Shown piece by piece: positions 43,436 to 52,427 of a DNA stretch of 55,518 nt. Within the stretch, counting starts at the first letter, position 1. Each line of letters begins with the position of its first letter. The notes beneath the pieces were generated by a model, which was not told the origin of the DNA, did not search any database, and saw nothing but the letters and a program-made list of their open reading frames with translations. The stretch comes from an uncultured Campylobacter sp. Its GTDB lineage: Bacteria; Campylobacterota; Campylobacteria; Campylobacterales; Campylobacteraceae. The translations under genes were made by a program, and so were the position numbers. The stretch spans positions 1 through 55,518 of the forward strand of contig NZ_CALKTT010000099.1 of assembly GCF_937997535.1 (NCBI RefSeq). The letters are read 5' to 3'.

Positions 43436-44284
43436 TTAAAACACGCCGCCTGCGATCGGAACGTCGTTCCAAAGATAGCGCACCTCGCCCGAGCTTATCT
43501 CGATGATCGAGTAAAAATCGCCGCAGATAAGCAGATAGCGGCCGTCCGCGCGGCTCGCCAGATCCTTTGCGGCAAGCTTCTTACCCAAGATCACGTCGCG
43601 CGCGTCGCCGTCGTAAAAGTTCGGCGCGAGGTCCAAAAACTCGAGCGGATTTAGCGCTGCCTCGTCCGCAAAGCGCGGATCTTTCAAATCAAAAACCCCC
43701 TCGCTTTCTCGTCTAAGCGCGCTTAGCGTGCCACAAACGCCTAGCTTTTCTGCTAAAATTTGCGCGAAAGAGCGCACGTAGCCGCCCTCGCTAAGCGCAA
43801 CGCGAAAGCTTACGAAGGGGTGAGCGTAGCTTAAAATTTCAGCATCAAAAACCCGCATCGAGCTCTCTTTCAAGCTCACCTCTTCGCCCGCGCGAGCGAG
43901 CTTGTATGCGCGCACGCCGTCAATTTTCTTGGCGCTGAAAGCGGGCGGGATAAATTTTATCTCGCCGCGCATTTGCGCCATCGCAGCGTCTAAAATTTCG
44001 CGCGAAAGCGGCGGAATTTGCTCCACGCGCCCTATATTTTCGTTATCGCCGCTTGGGCTTTGCGCGCCCAGCCACAGCGTCGCGGTATAAACTTTTGGCT
44101 CCTTTTTCAAAAACCTAAAAAAGCGCGCGTATTGCCCAAATGCCACGATCAGCGCGCCGGTTGCGAAGGGATCGAGCGTGCCGCTAAAGCCCGCCTTTTT
44201 CACGCCGTATTTGCGCTTAAGAGCGCTTAAAAATTTATTGCTGCCGATGCCCGCGGGTTTGTCCGCCAAAAACAATCTATTCAT
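43436..44284 (-). CDS. truB: tRNA pseudouridine-55 synthase
   Basis: Makes pseudouridine 55 in the T-loop of tRNAs. The 282 residues begin NRLFLADKPAGIGSNKFLSAL and contain the catalytic-aspartate motif GFSGTLDPFATGALIVAFG, a KVYTATLWLG strand, and the later PPAFSAKKIDGVRAYKLAR and GGYVRSFAQILAEKLG segments. The start overlaps the 3' end of the helicase gene by 8 nt, so both are in one operon. Confidence 0.96.
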   Translation of the reverse strand: MNRLFLADKPAGIGSNKFLSALKRKYGVKKAGFSGTLDPFATGALIVAFGQYARFFRFLKKEPKVYTATLWLGAQSPSGDNENIGRVEQIPPLSREILDAAMAQMRGEIKFIPPAFSAKKIDGVRAYKLARAGEEVSLKESSMRVFDAEILSYAHPFVSFRVALSEGGYVRSFAQILAEKLGVCGTLSALRRESEGVFDLKDPRFADEAALNPLEFLDLAPNFYDGDARDVILGKKLAAKDLASRADGRYLLICGDFYSIIEISSGEVRYLWNDVPIAGGVF

Positions 44285-46337
44285 AAGTGCCGATCTTTTC
44301 TACGAAATTTGACATTATTACGCGCGAAATTCCGCCGAAATTTATAGTGAGCCGATCGCCGTTTACCGCCGTGATCTGTCCGATCCCAAATAGTTTGTGT
44401 TTGATCAGCTCGCCCTTACTAAAGCCACTGCTTTGCTCGCGCGGCGGCTCTTTAGCTACCAAACCCGCCTCGGCTATAAACCTGCTAGCATCGAGCCTCT
44501 CGCGCTTGCCGCGATAAAAGCGGCTAGCGGCAAAACTAAGCGTGAGAGTGCGTTTGGCGCGCGTAATCGCTACGTATGCGAGCCTACGCTCCTCCTCGAT
44601 GTCATTGCTGTCACCCAAAAGCGGGAAAAAGCCCTCCTCCAGCCCGATTACGAAAAGATGCTCGAACTCAAGCCCTTTGCTCGCGTGCACGCTCATTATG
44701 TTTATCGCATCGCCCATGATGGCGTCTTGATCGCTAAGAAGGCTTAGCTCGTTTAAAAATTCCGCCAGATCAAAATCGGGCTTATTGCTCGCTTCGTCCT
44801 TCAGCATAGCCAAAAACTCGTCGATGTTCGCTACCCGATCGGCGCCGTCTGGAAGCGAGGCGTAGTAAGCCTTTAGCCCGAAAGCGGGCTCCAGCGCGTC
44901 TATTTTTTTGATAGTATCCGCTAGCGCGGAGATAGAAGCGATACCGCTTTTAAGCTCCGCTAGAGCCTGCGCCGCCTTGGCGCTAAGCCCCGCATCCGGC
45001 TCGCTAAAGGCGTCAAATAGGCTGATAAGCCGCAGGCGCGAAAGCTCCTCGAGCTTTGCCAGCGAGACCTTGCCGATGCCGCGCTTGGGCACGTTTATGA
45101 TCCGCCTCATCGAAAAATCGTCGTGCTCGTCGTTTACCAAGCGTAGATAGGCGATCGTATCCTTGATCTCGGCTCGCTCGTAAAATTTCACGCCGCCTAC
45201 CATTTTGTACGGGATTTTGGCTCGATTTAGCCCCTCTTCCAGTGCGCGCGAAAGAGCGTTTACGCGGTAAAGCACGGCGATTTCAGAGGGCGCTACGCCG
45301 CTTGAAAGCAGCTTTTTGATAGCTTCTGCGATCTTTGCCGCCTCGATACCCTCCTCGTCCGAGCGCAAAATTCCGATCTTTTCGCCGCCGCCGTTCATGC
45401 TAGTAAGGCTCTTGCCGAGGCGGTTTTTGTTATGCGAGATAAGCTCGTTGGCGGCATTTAAAATTTCATCCGTGGAGCGGTAATTTTGCTCGAGTTTGAT
45501 AAATTTTACGTTTGAGAACTGATCTTTAAAATTTAAAATGTTTTCTATCCGCGCACCGCGCCAGCCGTAGATACTCTGATCGTCATCGCCCACTACCGCG
45601 AGGTTTTCGTGCGCGGCACAAAGCTTTTGCAGCAGTTTGAATTGAATGTCGTTGGTGTCCTGATACTCATCGACCGTGATATAGGCGTAGCGGCGCGAAA
45701 TTTCATCGCATAGCCGCTCATTGGCGTTTAAAATTTTATACGGCAAAATTAGCAGATCATCGAAATCTACTAGATTATTCGCCGCCAAATACACTTCGTA
45801 GCGCTTATATGCTCTAGCGCAATGCGCGTAAAATCCGCTATACATCCTGCTTAGCTCGTCATCTTCGCCCTTTAGAAGCTCGTTGATATCTTTAGGGTCG
45901 ATTAGGGAATTTTTGTAGGTTGAAATTTTGGCCGCTAATAGCGACGTGGGCAAATTTATCTCAAAGCCCTTGATGATCTTTTTCTTATCGTCCGTATCGA
46001 TTACTTGAAAGTTTGCGCTGCGTCCAAGCTCGCTAATATGAATTTTTAAAAACAGAAGTCCAAATTTATGAAAGGTGCACAAAAGCGGCACGCTGCTTAA
46101 ATTTAGCCCGCTTATCAGATTAAGCGCTCGCGAGCGCATCTCGGCGGCGGCTTTGTTCGTAAACGTAAGCGTGAGAGTATTTTCTGCAGGCACGCCGTTT
46201 GAGAGCAAGTAGGCAAGGCGTGCGGTGATCGTTTTGGTTTTGCCGCTACCAGCACCCGCTAAGATTAGCATCGCTCCGTCCACGTGGCTCGCAGCCTCGC
46301 GCTGAGCGGGATTAAGACCTTCTAAAATATCGCTCAT
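44277..46337 (-). CDS. UvrD/Rep-family DNA helicase
   Basis: Superfamily 1A 3'-5' helicase of 686 residues. Motifs in order: LNPAQREAASH, Walker A LAGAGSGKTKT, DEYQDTN (Walker B), VGDDDQSIYGWRGA, KLEQNYRST, SVHASKGLEFEHLFVIGLEEGFFP, and AYVAITRAKRTLTL. This fits UvrD, PcrA or Rep; the sequence alone does not separate them. It acts in repair and in removing obstacles at forks. The start overlaps the SspB-like gene stop by ATGA and the end overlaps truB. Confidence 0.93.
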   Translation of the reverse strand: MSDILEGLNPAQREAASHVDGAMLILAGAGSGKTKTITARLAYLLSNGVPAENTLTLTFTNKAAAEMRSRALNLISGLNLSSVPLLCTFHKFGLLFLKIHISELGRSANFQVIDTDDKKKIIKGFEINLPTSLLAAKISTYKNSLIDPKDINELLKGEDDELSRMYSGFYAHCARAYKRYEVYLAANNLVDFDDLLILPYKILNANERLCDEISRRYAYITVDEYQDTNDIQFKLLQKLCAAHENLAVVGDDDQSIYGWRGARIENILNFKDQFSNVKFIKLEQNYRSTDEILNAANELISHNKNRLGKSLTSMNGGGEKIGILRSDEEGIEAAKIAEAIKKLLSSGVAPSEIAVLYRVNALSRALEEGLNRAKIPYKMVGGVKFYERAEIKDTIAYLRLVNDEHDDFSMRRIINVPKRGIGKVSLAKLEELSRLRLISLFDAFSEPDAGLSAKAAQALAELKSGIASISALADTIKKIDALEPAFGLKAYYASLPDGADRVANIDEFLAMLKDEASNKPDFDLAEFLNELSLLSDQDAIMGDAINIMSVHASKGLEFEHLFVIGLEEGFFPLLGDSNDIEEERRLAYVAITRAKRTLTLSFAASRFYRGKRERLDASRFIAEAGLVAKEPPREQSSGFSKGELIKHKLFGIGQITAVNGDRLTINFGGISRVIMSNFVEKIGTYE

Positions 46338-46741
46338 TTTGAAAAAATTTTACGCGATTTTTCGCGCTTAAGCCACTCGGACTCGGGCTGGGAAAAATTT
46401 ACCGCGATGGGCTTGCCGTCCACGACGATCTGCAAGACCGCGTAAAACGGCACGCTAAGCGTGCTTGCAAAATCCTGCGGCCCAAATCCTGCCTCGAAAA
46501 CCAGCTCATCCTTGCTAAGATGCGCGCTAGAGAGCGTGTATTCCTCTAGCTGCAAAAAGATCGCGGGCATTTTGAAGCTTTTTAAAATTTCCTCCGGCAG
46601 CGGCGGGTCAAATTTTATCTGATCCGTCCTCGCAACGATGCCAAATCCATATCCAAGAGCCAAAACGTAGTCCAAAACCGCGCCTATATGTGTGCTGCTC
46701 GCAGCGATAAATTTATCGTCTTTTAAAATTTTATCTATCAT
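46334..46741 (-). CDS. Small conserved protein resembling ClpXP adaptor SspB
   Basis: A 135-residue protein between pepF and the helicase, usually annotated hypothetical in Campylobacter. Residues about 32-115 follow the order of SspB: GFGIVARTD, then PLPEEILKSFKMPAIFLQL, then the core LSKDELVFEAGFGPQDFASTL, VPFYAVLQIVV. The alphaproteobacterial SspB pattern, as I remember it, has F-x-T, an I-V-L-Q strand, a V-x-L-S-F-G-G motif and a V/I-P-F-x-A-I segment at the same spacings. Here G-F-G-P replaces F-G-G. The C-terminal tail is basic, EKSRKIFSK, with no obvious acidic linker. Function inferred only. One base separates its ATG from the pepF stop. Confidence 0.6.
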   Translation of the reverse strand: MIDKILKDDKFIAASSTHIGAVLDYVLALGYGFGIVARTDQIKFDPPLPEEILKSFKMPAIFLQLEEYTLSSAHLSKDELVFEAGFGPQDFASTLSVPFYAVLQIVVDGKPIAVNFSQPESEWLKREKSRKIFSK

Positions 46742-46742
46742 C

Positions 46743-48653
46743 CTAACCCCTTACAAACTCATCTACAAGCGCCGCGACCTGCTCTATGCCGATGCGCCAA
46801 AACTCGCTTTTATTTATGTCAAACCCAAATTTCGCCACCAGCTTTTGCGGCTCGTCGCTGCCGCCCGAGCTTAAAAACTCAGTGTAAATTTGAACGAAAT
46901 TTTCGAGCCTGCCACTCTTATACAGCCCGTAAAGCGCGAGCACCAAAAGCTGTGCGTAGGCGTAGGAGTAGCAGTAAAACGGCGAGTGGATGAAGTGCGG
47001 GATGTAGCTCCACCAGCTTTTGTAATGATCCTGTAAGATTAGCTCGCCCGCAAACATCTTGCGCGACTCCTCCATCCAAAGCTCACCCACCTGCTCAACG
47101 CTTAGCTCATCCGCACTCGCATGCACGCGCCGCTCAAAGGTCGTAAATCCGATCTGGCGGTAAAGCGTCGCGAAGATATCCTCGATCTTTGCCGCGAGCA
47201 TCGCTCTTAGCGCGGTCTTATCGCTTGCAGTCTGCGAGGGCATACCCGTATCGCGAGCGGCAAGCTCGCACGAACCCGCAGAGTCTTGCGAAGCGGAGTT
47301 TTTTACGGCGCGCTCGTTTGGAATTTCACCGCCCTGGGCCTCTTGCGAAGCGCTGCGTTTAAAATTTTGCGAACCGTCCGAGGCGGCGCTTTTAAAATTT
47401 AGCAAGCCGTTTAAATTTGAAAAATTTTCGCGCATATAATCAAACACCAGCATCTCGCAGAAAACTGACGCAGTCTCAGCCGTCGTTAGCGGCGTAAAAG
47501 AGTTAAAATAGCCCACGCCGTAGCTTAGATACTGATGTATCGCGTGCCCCAGCTCGTGCGCGAGGGTAAATACGTCGCGGCGCTTGCGGGTAAAATTTAA
47601 AAGCACAAAGGGGTGCGTGTCGCGCGAGCCGGAATGCGAAAACGCGCCGCTTTGCTTATTTTGCGCGGGCATCGCGTCGATCCAGTTTTGCTCAAACGCG
47701 ATCAGCGCGATCTGCTTAAATTTCGGGCTAAATTTTTCAAACGCCGCAAGCACGATCTGCTTAGCCTGCTCGAAGCTAAACTCGCTCTCATCGCCCCCGA
47801 GCGGCGCGTATCTGTCGTAATCATACAGCGCGTCGTAGCCTAAAATTTCGCGCTTTTTGGCGTAAAATTTGCCGACTAGACCGAAGCTTCGCTCCGTCTC
47901 TGCGATCAGCGCATCGACGCTTGCGATGTTTATCTGATTTTCCTCGTGCATCACCGCCTCGGCTTTATCGTAGCCGCGCAGCTCGCAGCGGATTTTAAGA
48001 TCGGTTTTGATCATATTGTAGATGTAGCCAAGCAGGTGGGAATTTTGCTCTAGCACCGCACTTAGCGAGGCTGCGGCGTCCTTTCGCACCTCGCGATCAG
48101 GGCTATGAAGCAGGCTTAAAATTTCCTCCTCGCCAAGCTTTTGCCCGCGAAAATCAAAGCTCATCCGCGCCATGCTCTCGTCAAAAAGTCGCGAAAACGC
48201 CTCGCCGCTTACAGGCGAAGTTTTTAAAAGCACGCTTTCTTGCGGCAGGCTTAGCTGGTGGGCTTTGCGCCGTTTAAGTAGGCTCAAATAGTATCCGAAT
48301 CTCCCGCTTCCTGCGATAAACTCGTCCTGTTTTGCGGCATCAAGCTCGTTAAACTCAAGCTCGAAAAAAAGTAGGCTCTGCGAAATGTCGTTGCAAGCCT
48401 GCTCCGTCTTAGCCTGCTGCGCCCCGAGACTCGTATCTCGCGCAAAGCTAAGATGCGCAAAGCTCATTATCTTGCCGATCTGCTCGCTGATGCCCTCATA
48501 AAGCTCAAGCGCGCCTAAAAACTCCTCCGCGCTAAGAGCGCGCAACTTATCTTTAAATTTAAGCTCAAAATCCCTAGCCTGCGCGGCCGCGCTATCTATC
48601 GCGGCGCTAAATTCCGCTTCGTTTGCAAACAGCTCGCCTAAATTCCAATTCAT
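46743..48653 (-). CDS. pepF: M3-family oligoendopeptidase F with an internal insertion
   Basis: Zinc metallopeptidase that degrades short peptides in the cytosol. HELGH at residues 366-370 provides the two zinc histidines and the catalytic Glu; Glu 393 in TTAETASVFCE is the third ligand. The N-terminal helical domain and C-terminal HFIHSPFYCYSYAYAQLL are typical. Between about 420 and 478 lies a Ser/Ala/Gln/Asn-rich insertion; without it the sequence reads straight into AAKIEDIFATLYRQ as in normal PepF. I chose the ATG at 48653 (AAGGAAA before it), giving 636 residues. Confidence 0.94.
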   Translation of the reverse strand: MNWNLGELFANEAEFSAAIDSAAAQARDFELKFKDKLRALSAEEFLGALELYEGISEQIGKIMSFAHLSFARDTSLGAQQAKTEQACNDISQSLLFFELEFNELDAAKQDEFIAGSGRFGYYLSLLKRRKAHQLSLPQESVLLKTSPVSGEAFSRLFDESMARMSFDFRGQKLGEEEILSLLHSPDREVRKDAAASLSAVLEQNSHLLGYIYNMIKTDLKIRCELRGYDKAEAVMHEENQINIASVDALIAETERSFGLVGKFYAKKREILGYDALYDYDRYAPLGGDESEFSFEQAKQIVLAAFEKFSPKFKQIALIAFEQNWIDAMPAQNKQSGAFSHSGSRDTHPFVLLNFTRKRRDVFTLAHELGHAIHQYLSYGVGYFNSFTPLTTAETASVFCEMLVFDYMRENFSNLNGLLNFKSAASDGSQNFKRSASQEAQGGEIPNERAVKNSASQDSAGSCELAARDTGMPSQTASDKTALRAMLAAKIEDIFATLYRQIGFTTFERRVHASADELSVEQVGELWMEESRKMFAGELILQDHYKSWWSYIPHFIHSPFYCYSYAYAQLLVLALYGLYKSGRLENFVQIYTEFLSSGGSDEPQKLVAKFGFDINKSEFWRIGIEQVAALVDEFVRG

Positions 48654-48706
48654 CGATTTCCTTTTAAAATTTTTGGATAATTTTATCAAAAAAGAATAAG
48701 TAAAAT

Positions 48707-48746
48707 TTTAAAACCGCGAGATCCGCCGTCTCAGCGGAATTCGCGG
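48707..48746 (-). terminator. Rho-independent terminator of sstT
   Basis: In the minus-strand transcript CCGCGAAUUCCGC pairs with GCGGAUCUCGCGG (one 2-by-2 internal loop), followed by UUUUAAAAUUUU. The stem starts 18 nt after the sstT stop. Confidence 0.8.
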
Positions 48747-48763
48747 TAAAATTTTAAGGTGAG

Positions 48764-50023
48764 TTATTTTTGCATACTTTGCGACGCGATCGCCGTAAAA
48801 ATCACGTCGGTGGAGCTATTGATCGCGGTTTCTACCGAGTCTTGGATCACACCGATGATAAAGCCAATCGCTACGACCTGCATCGCGATGTCGTTTGAGA
48901 TATTAAAGAGCGAGCACGCAAGCGGTATCAGCATCAATGAGCCGCCAGGCACGCCGCTAGCGCCGCACGCACCGACCGCCGAGACCACGCAAAGCAGTAG
49001 CGCCGTCCAAAAATCGGGACGCACACCGAGCGTATGAGCTGCGGCAAGCGCTAAGATCGCGATTACCACCGCAGCGCCCGCCATATTTATCGTAGCTCCC
49101 AAAGGGATCGAGATCGAGCTTAGCTCGTCGCTGATGCCGAGCTTTTTGCATAAGTTTAAATTTACCGGGATATTCGCCGCCGAGCTACGGGTGAAAAACG
49201 CTGTGAGGCCGCTTTCGCGCAGGCAGGTAAATACGAGCGGATATGGATTTTTCTTAATCACCGCAAAGACGATGAGCGGATTTACCACGAGGGCTACGAA
49301 CGCCATCGCGCCTACGAGTACGACTACGATTCGCGCATATCCCAGCAGCGCATCGACGCCGGTTTGATACACGGTAGAGGCTACTAGGCCGAAAATTCCA
49401 AACGGCGCGAGCTGGATTACGAACTGCACGATCTTGGTTACCGCTTCGCCCAGATCGGTAAAAATTTTTTTCGTTTCGTTGGTACAAAATTTAAGCGCGA
49501 CGCCAAGACCTATCGCCCAGGTTAAAATTCCTACGTAGTTTCCGTGCGCGATAGCGTTTAGCGGATTATCTACGACCTTAAAAAGTAGATCTTTTAGCAC
49601 GATCCAAACGCTCGCAGGAGCGGTATTTTCCGCCGCGCCAACATTGCTTAGAGCAAGCTCCGTCGGGAATAAAAAGCTGGCTGCTACCCCCACGCACGAG
49701 GCTAAAAAGGTGCCTACGATATATAGAACAACCACTCGTTTTAAGCCGCTTGCGCTGCCGTATTGTTTATTTACGATCGAGCTTAAAATCAAGATAAAAA
49801 CTAAAATCGGAGCTACCGCTTTAAGGGCGCCTACGAATAAATTTCCTAAAATTTCCGCAAAAGCTACTACGTTTATTAAAAACGAAGTGTGCTCTGCCGC
49901 AATATCGCCTGCCGCTGAACGTGCGGCAAAGCCCAAAATGGCGCCTATTATCAAGCCTGTAACTATGCGCAGAACTAGATTTTTATCTTTGTAGCTAGCT
50001 ACTAATTTTTGAATTGAACTCAT
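48764..50023 (-). CDS. sstT: Serine/threonine:Na+ symporter SstT
   Basis: Inner-membrane importer of the dicarboxylate/amino acid:cation symporter (DAACS) family, 419 residues with about eight to nine helices. Visible are FTRSSAANIPVNLNLCKKLG (serine-rich re-entrant region), IPLGATINMAGAAVVIAIL (the family's N-M-x-G motif) and GVPGGSLMLIPLAC. These segments match SstT better than GltP or DctA. AAAGGT precedes the ATG. Single gene with its own terminator; the divergent metK starts 145 bp away. Confidence 0.93.
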   Translation of the reverse strand: MSSIQKLVASYKDKNLVLRIVTGLIIGAILGFAARSAAGDIAAEHTSFLINVVAFAEILGNLFVGALKAVAPILVFILILSSIVNKQYGSASGLKRVVVLYIVGTFLASCVGVAASFLFPTELALSNVGAAENTAPASVWIVLKDLLFKVVDNPLNAIAHGNYVGILTWAIGLGVALKFCTNETKKIFTDLGEAVTKIVQFVIQLAPFGIFGLVASTVYQTGVDALLGYARIVVVLVGAMAFVALVVNPLIVFAVIKKNPYPLVFTCLRESGLTAFFTRSSAANIPVNLNLCKKLGISDELSSISIPLGATINMAGAAVVIAILALAAAHTLGVRPDFWTALLLCVVSAVGACGASGVPGGSLMLIPLACSLFNISNDIAMQVVAIGFIIGVIQDSVETAINSSTDVIFTAIASQSMQK

Positions 50024-50167
50024 TTTTTACCTTTCAATCAAAACGTCGTTTGAAATATATCGAAATTTTATTTAAGCGCATTTAAATTTGGGCGAAATTT
50101 CGTAATTTTTAGTCAATCTTAAAACCTCGTTAGATAAAATGCCCCGAAATTTTAATTAGGAGCAGAT

Positions 50168-51367
50168 ATGTATCTATTTACCAGCGAGGTCGTAAGCCCC
50201 GGACATCCCGATAAATGCGCCGATATCATCGCAGACAGCATCGTGGATGAAATTTTAAAACAAGATCTAAACGGACGCGTCGCGGCGGAGGTTTTCATCG
50301 CGGGCAAACACGTAGTAATCGGCGGCGAAGTAAATGCCAAGATCGACTTTACCCACGACGATTACCGCCATATCGTGAAGGGCGCGCTTAGCGAGATCGG
50401 TTACAACGACAACCCTCATTTCACGCGCGCACAGTGCCTGCATCCGCAGGATCTGCAAGTAGACGTATTTTTAAACCAGCAAAGCCCCGACATCAACCAA
50501 GGCGTCGATCAAGAGGGCGGCGAGATCGGAGCGGGAGACCAGGGCATAATGTTCGGCTTCGCAAGCTGCGAAACGAAAAATTTTATGCCGGCGGCGATTA
50601 CCTACGCGAGGCTTCTTTGCGATCACGTCTATGCCTACGCAAAATCCCATCCTAACGAGCTTGGCGTCGATATTAAAACGCAGGTTACCGTCGATTACGG
50701 CACGAAGAGCAATTTTGAGGAGTGCAAGCCGCAAAGCATCCATACGATCGTGGTTTCAGCGCCATGCGTCGAGAGCATGAGTATCGAGCGCGTCCGAGAT
50801 CTGATCGGAAATTTAATCGATTCGGCGGGGCTTCCGAAGGAGCTTTACGACAAAAGCAAAACGATCATCTACATCAACCCGACCGGCCGCTACGTAAATC
50901 ACAGCTCGCTTCACGACAGCGGCCTAACGGGGCGCAAACTAATCGTCGATAGCTTCGGCGGCTACAGCCCTATAGGCGGTGGCGCTCAAAGCAGCAAGGA
51001 CTACACCAAGGTCGATCGCAGCGGGCTTTATGCGGCGCGCTATATCGCCAAAAATATCGTCGCGGCGGGGCTTGCGAAAAAATGCATCGTCCAGCTCAGC
51101 TACGCAATCGGCGTAGCTAAACCGGTAAGCGTCAGCGTCGATTGCATGGGGACGAATTTGGGCGCGGCAAGCGACGATGAGTTGTCCGCTTTCGTGCTTG
51201 AAAAATTTCCGCTCACGCCGCGCTGGATCATCGATAAATTCGGCCTTGATCGCCCGGGCAAAGGAAGCTTTCTCTACGCCGACGTCGCCGCACGCGGACA
51301 GGTCGGAAACGACGAGTACCCGTGGGAGCAGCTCGATAGCGTCAAGCTTTTTAAGGCTTTGAAATAA
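50168..51367 (+). CDS. metK: S-adenosylmethionine synthase
   Basis: Makes SAM from methionine and ATP. The 399 residues include TSEVVSPGHPDKCADIIADS (catalytic histidine), EIGAGDQGIMFGFA, INPTGRYVN, and the C-terminal GGGAQSSKDYTKVDRSGLY with the K-binding loop and YAIGVAKPVSV. The glycine loop reads GGGAQSSKD rather than the common GGGAFSGKD, a form I believe occurs in Campylobacterota. TAGGAG precedes the ATG. No SAM riboswitch is visible upstream; a GATAAAAT -10-like box is about 35 nt before the start. Confidence 0.97.
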   Translation: MYLFTSEVVSPGHPDKCADIIADSIVDEILKQDLNGRVAAEVFIAGKHVVIGGEVNAKIDFTHDDYRHIVKGALSEIGYNDNPHFTRAQCLHPQDLQVDVFLNQQSPDINQGVDQEGGEIGAGDQGIMFGFASCETKNFMPAAITYARLLCDHVYAYAKSHPNELGVDIKTQVTVDYGTKSNFEECKPQSIHTIVVSAPCVESMSIERVRDLIGNLIDSAGLPKELYDKSKTIIYINPTGRYVNHSSLHDSGLTGRKLIVDSFGGYSPIGGGAQSSKDYTKVDRSGLYAARYIAKNIVAAGLAKKCIVQLSYAIGVAKPVSVSVDCMGTNLGAASDDELSAFVLEKFPLTPRWIIDKFGLDRPGKGSFLYADVAARGQVGNDEYPWEQLDSVKLFKALK

Positions 51368-51410
51368 AATTTTACGCTTTGCAGTAGCGCCTTTTTAGCT
51401 TACGACATTC

Positions 51411-51436
51411 GCTAGGCTTGCAGCAGCGAGCCTAGC
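51411..51436 (+). terminator. Perfect 8-bp hairpin after metK
   Basis: GCTAGGCT and AGCCTAGC pair around a 10-nt loop, 44 nt downstream of the metK stop. No U-run follows, so it is a possible rather than clear terminator. Confidence 0.45.
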
Positions 51437-51623
51437 TCAATATTCTACGCGGCTTTGCAGCCGTGTAATTTATCGCGCGCCCAAAAGTAGCGTTGCAGCA
51501 AAATTCTCCATCAAAATTCTAAGCCGCGGAATTTAAGAGTTTTCGCAGGTAGAATCGAATTTTAAAATTTTAAGCCCAGCTCGCGCAAAATTTTAAAATT
51601 GGCGCGGTGAAATTCCAAGGCTG

Positions 51624-51664
51624 AGCCTGTCTAGTTTAGTGATAAATTCTAACTAGAGCAGGCT
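51624..51664. repeat. Imperfect hairpin, AGCCTG...CAGGCT
   Basis: AGCCTGTCTAGTTTAG and CTAACTAGAGCAGGCT are reverse complements apart from two single-base bulges, around a 9-nt loop. A TTTAAAA follows on the plus strand. It lies in the long gap after metK. Could be a terminator or a structured RNA. Confidence 0.45.
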
Positions 51665-52427
51665 TTAAAAGTATTTGCATACAAGCTTTAAATCTGCAAT
51701 CGCTTAAAATGAAATTTGACCTACAAAATTTTTTCTAATATGCTTCGTGCTTAATCTCCGAAAGACAAAATTTTAAATTCTCCTCACTTGTGATGTTTAA
51801 GCGTATAAATTTTAAAATTTTGCATTTTATTTGAAGTTTGTCGCTTTTATATAGAAAGAAAACCCGAAGCAAATTTCATTTAAAAGCGGTATCGGCAAGA
51901 CAAAAACATTAAAATTTTAAAATGTGGAATTTATGAACGCTACTAATTTAAAATCTCAGATTGGCACGCTTCGCCAAAGCTCCTCCGCTAACTACGCGAA
52001 ATGAAAAAGTAAGATTAAATTCTCCCCCGCGCGATGTCGCCCGCAAGCGAGCACGGCAAAATATCAAGCTTAAATAACGCAAAAGATAAAAGAATAAAGC
52101 AAAAATAGAAGAGGCTTGGAGCTTGATAAAATTCTAGCTTTGTGCGGCGGCGACCGAGCGGCTTTTAAATTGGGCTTAAACGCAGTGATGCGAATTGCGC
52201 ACCTTAACTTAAATGCTAAAGCGGCGATAAAATTTCATCACCGCTTTCATAAATTAAAATTTTAAAGATACTGCCAAACTATGCAGCTGCAAATAAGTAA
52301 ATCGCCTCATTTTAATCACCCGCGCCTCGCCTAAATTGTCTAAATTGCCGATCAAATTTAAGCCGCATACACCTTTATCTGGCGCTTAGTTTAGCGCGGC
52401 ATAAAAATACAGCTAAAAAATGAAGCA

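Larger units (their letters stand above)
51368..52427. other. Long gap (1,060 bp) without a gene
   Basis: Convergent gap between metK and dctP. It contains two hairpins (listed), a run of AAAATTTTAAAATT words around 51555-51600, and from about 51670 a more A/T-rich stretch. I found no open frame with a ribosome site and family resemblance, and no tRNA-like T-loop sequence. An unrecognised small RNA is possible. Confidence 0.5.

Noticed and set aside
51368..52427. tRNA or other structural RNA in the longest gap
   Set aside because: No T-loop (GTTCRAATC-type) sequence or matching acceptor stem was found; only two hairpins.
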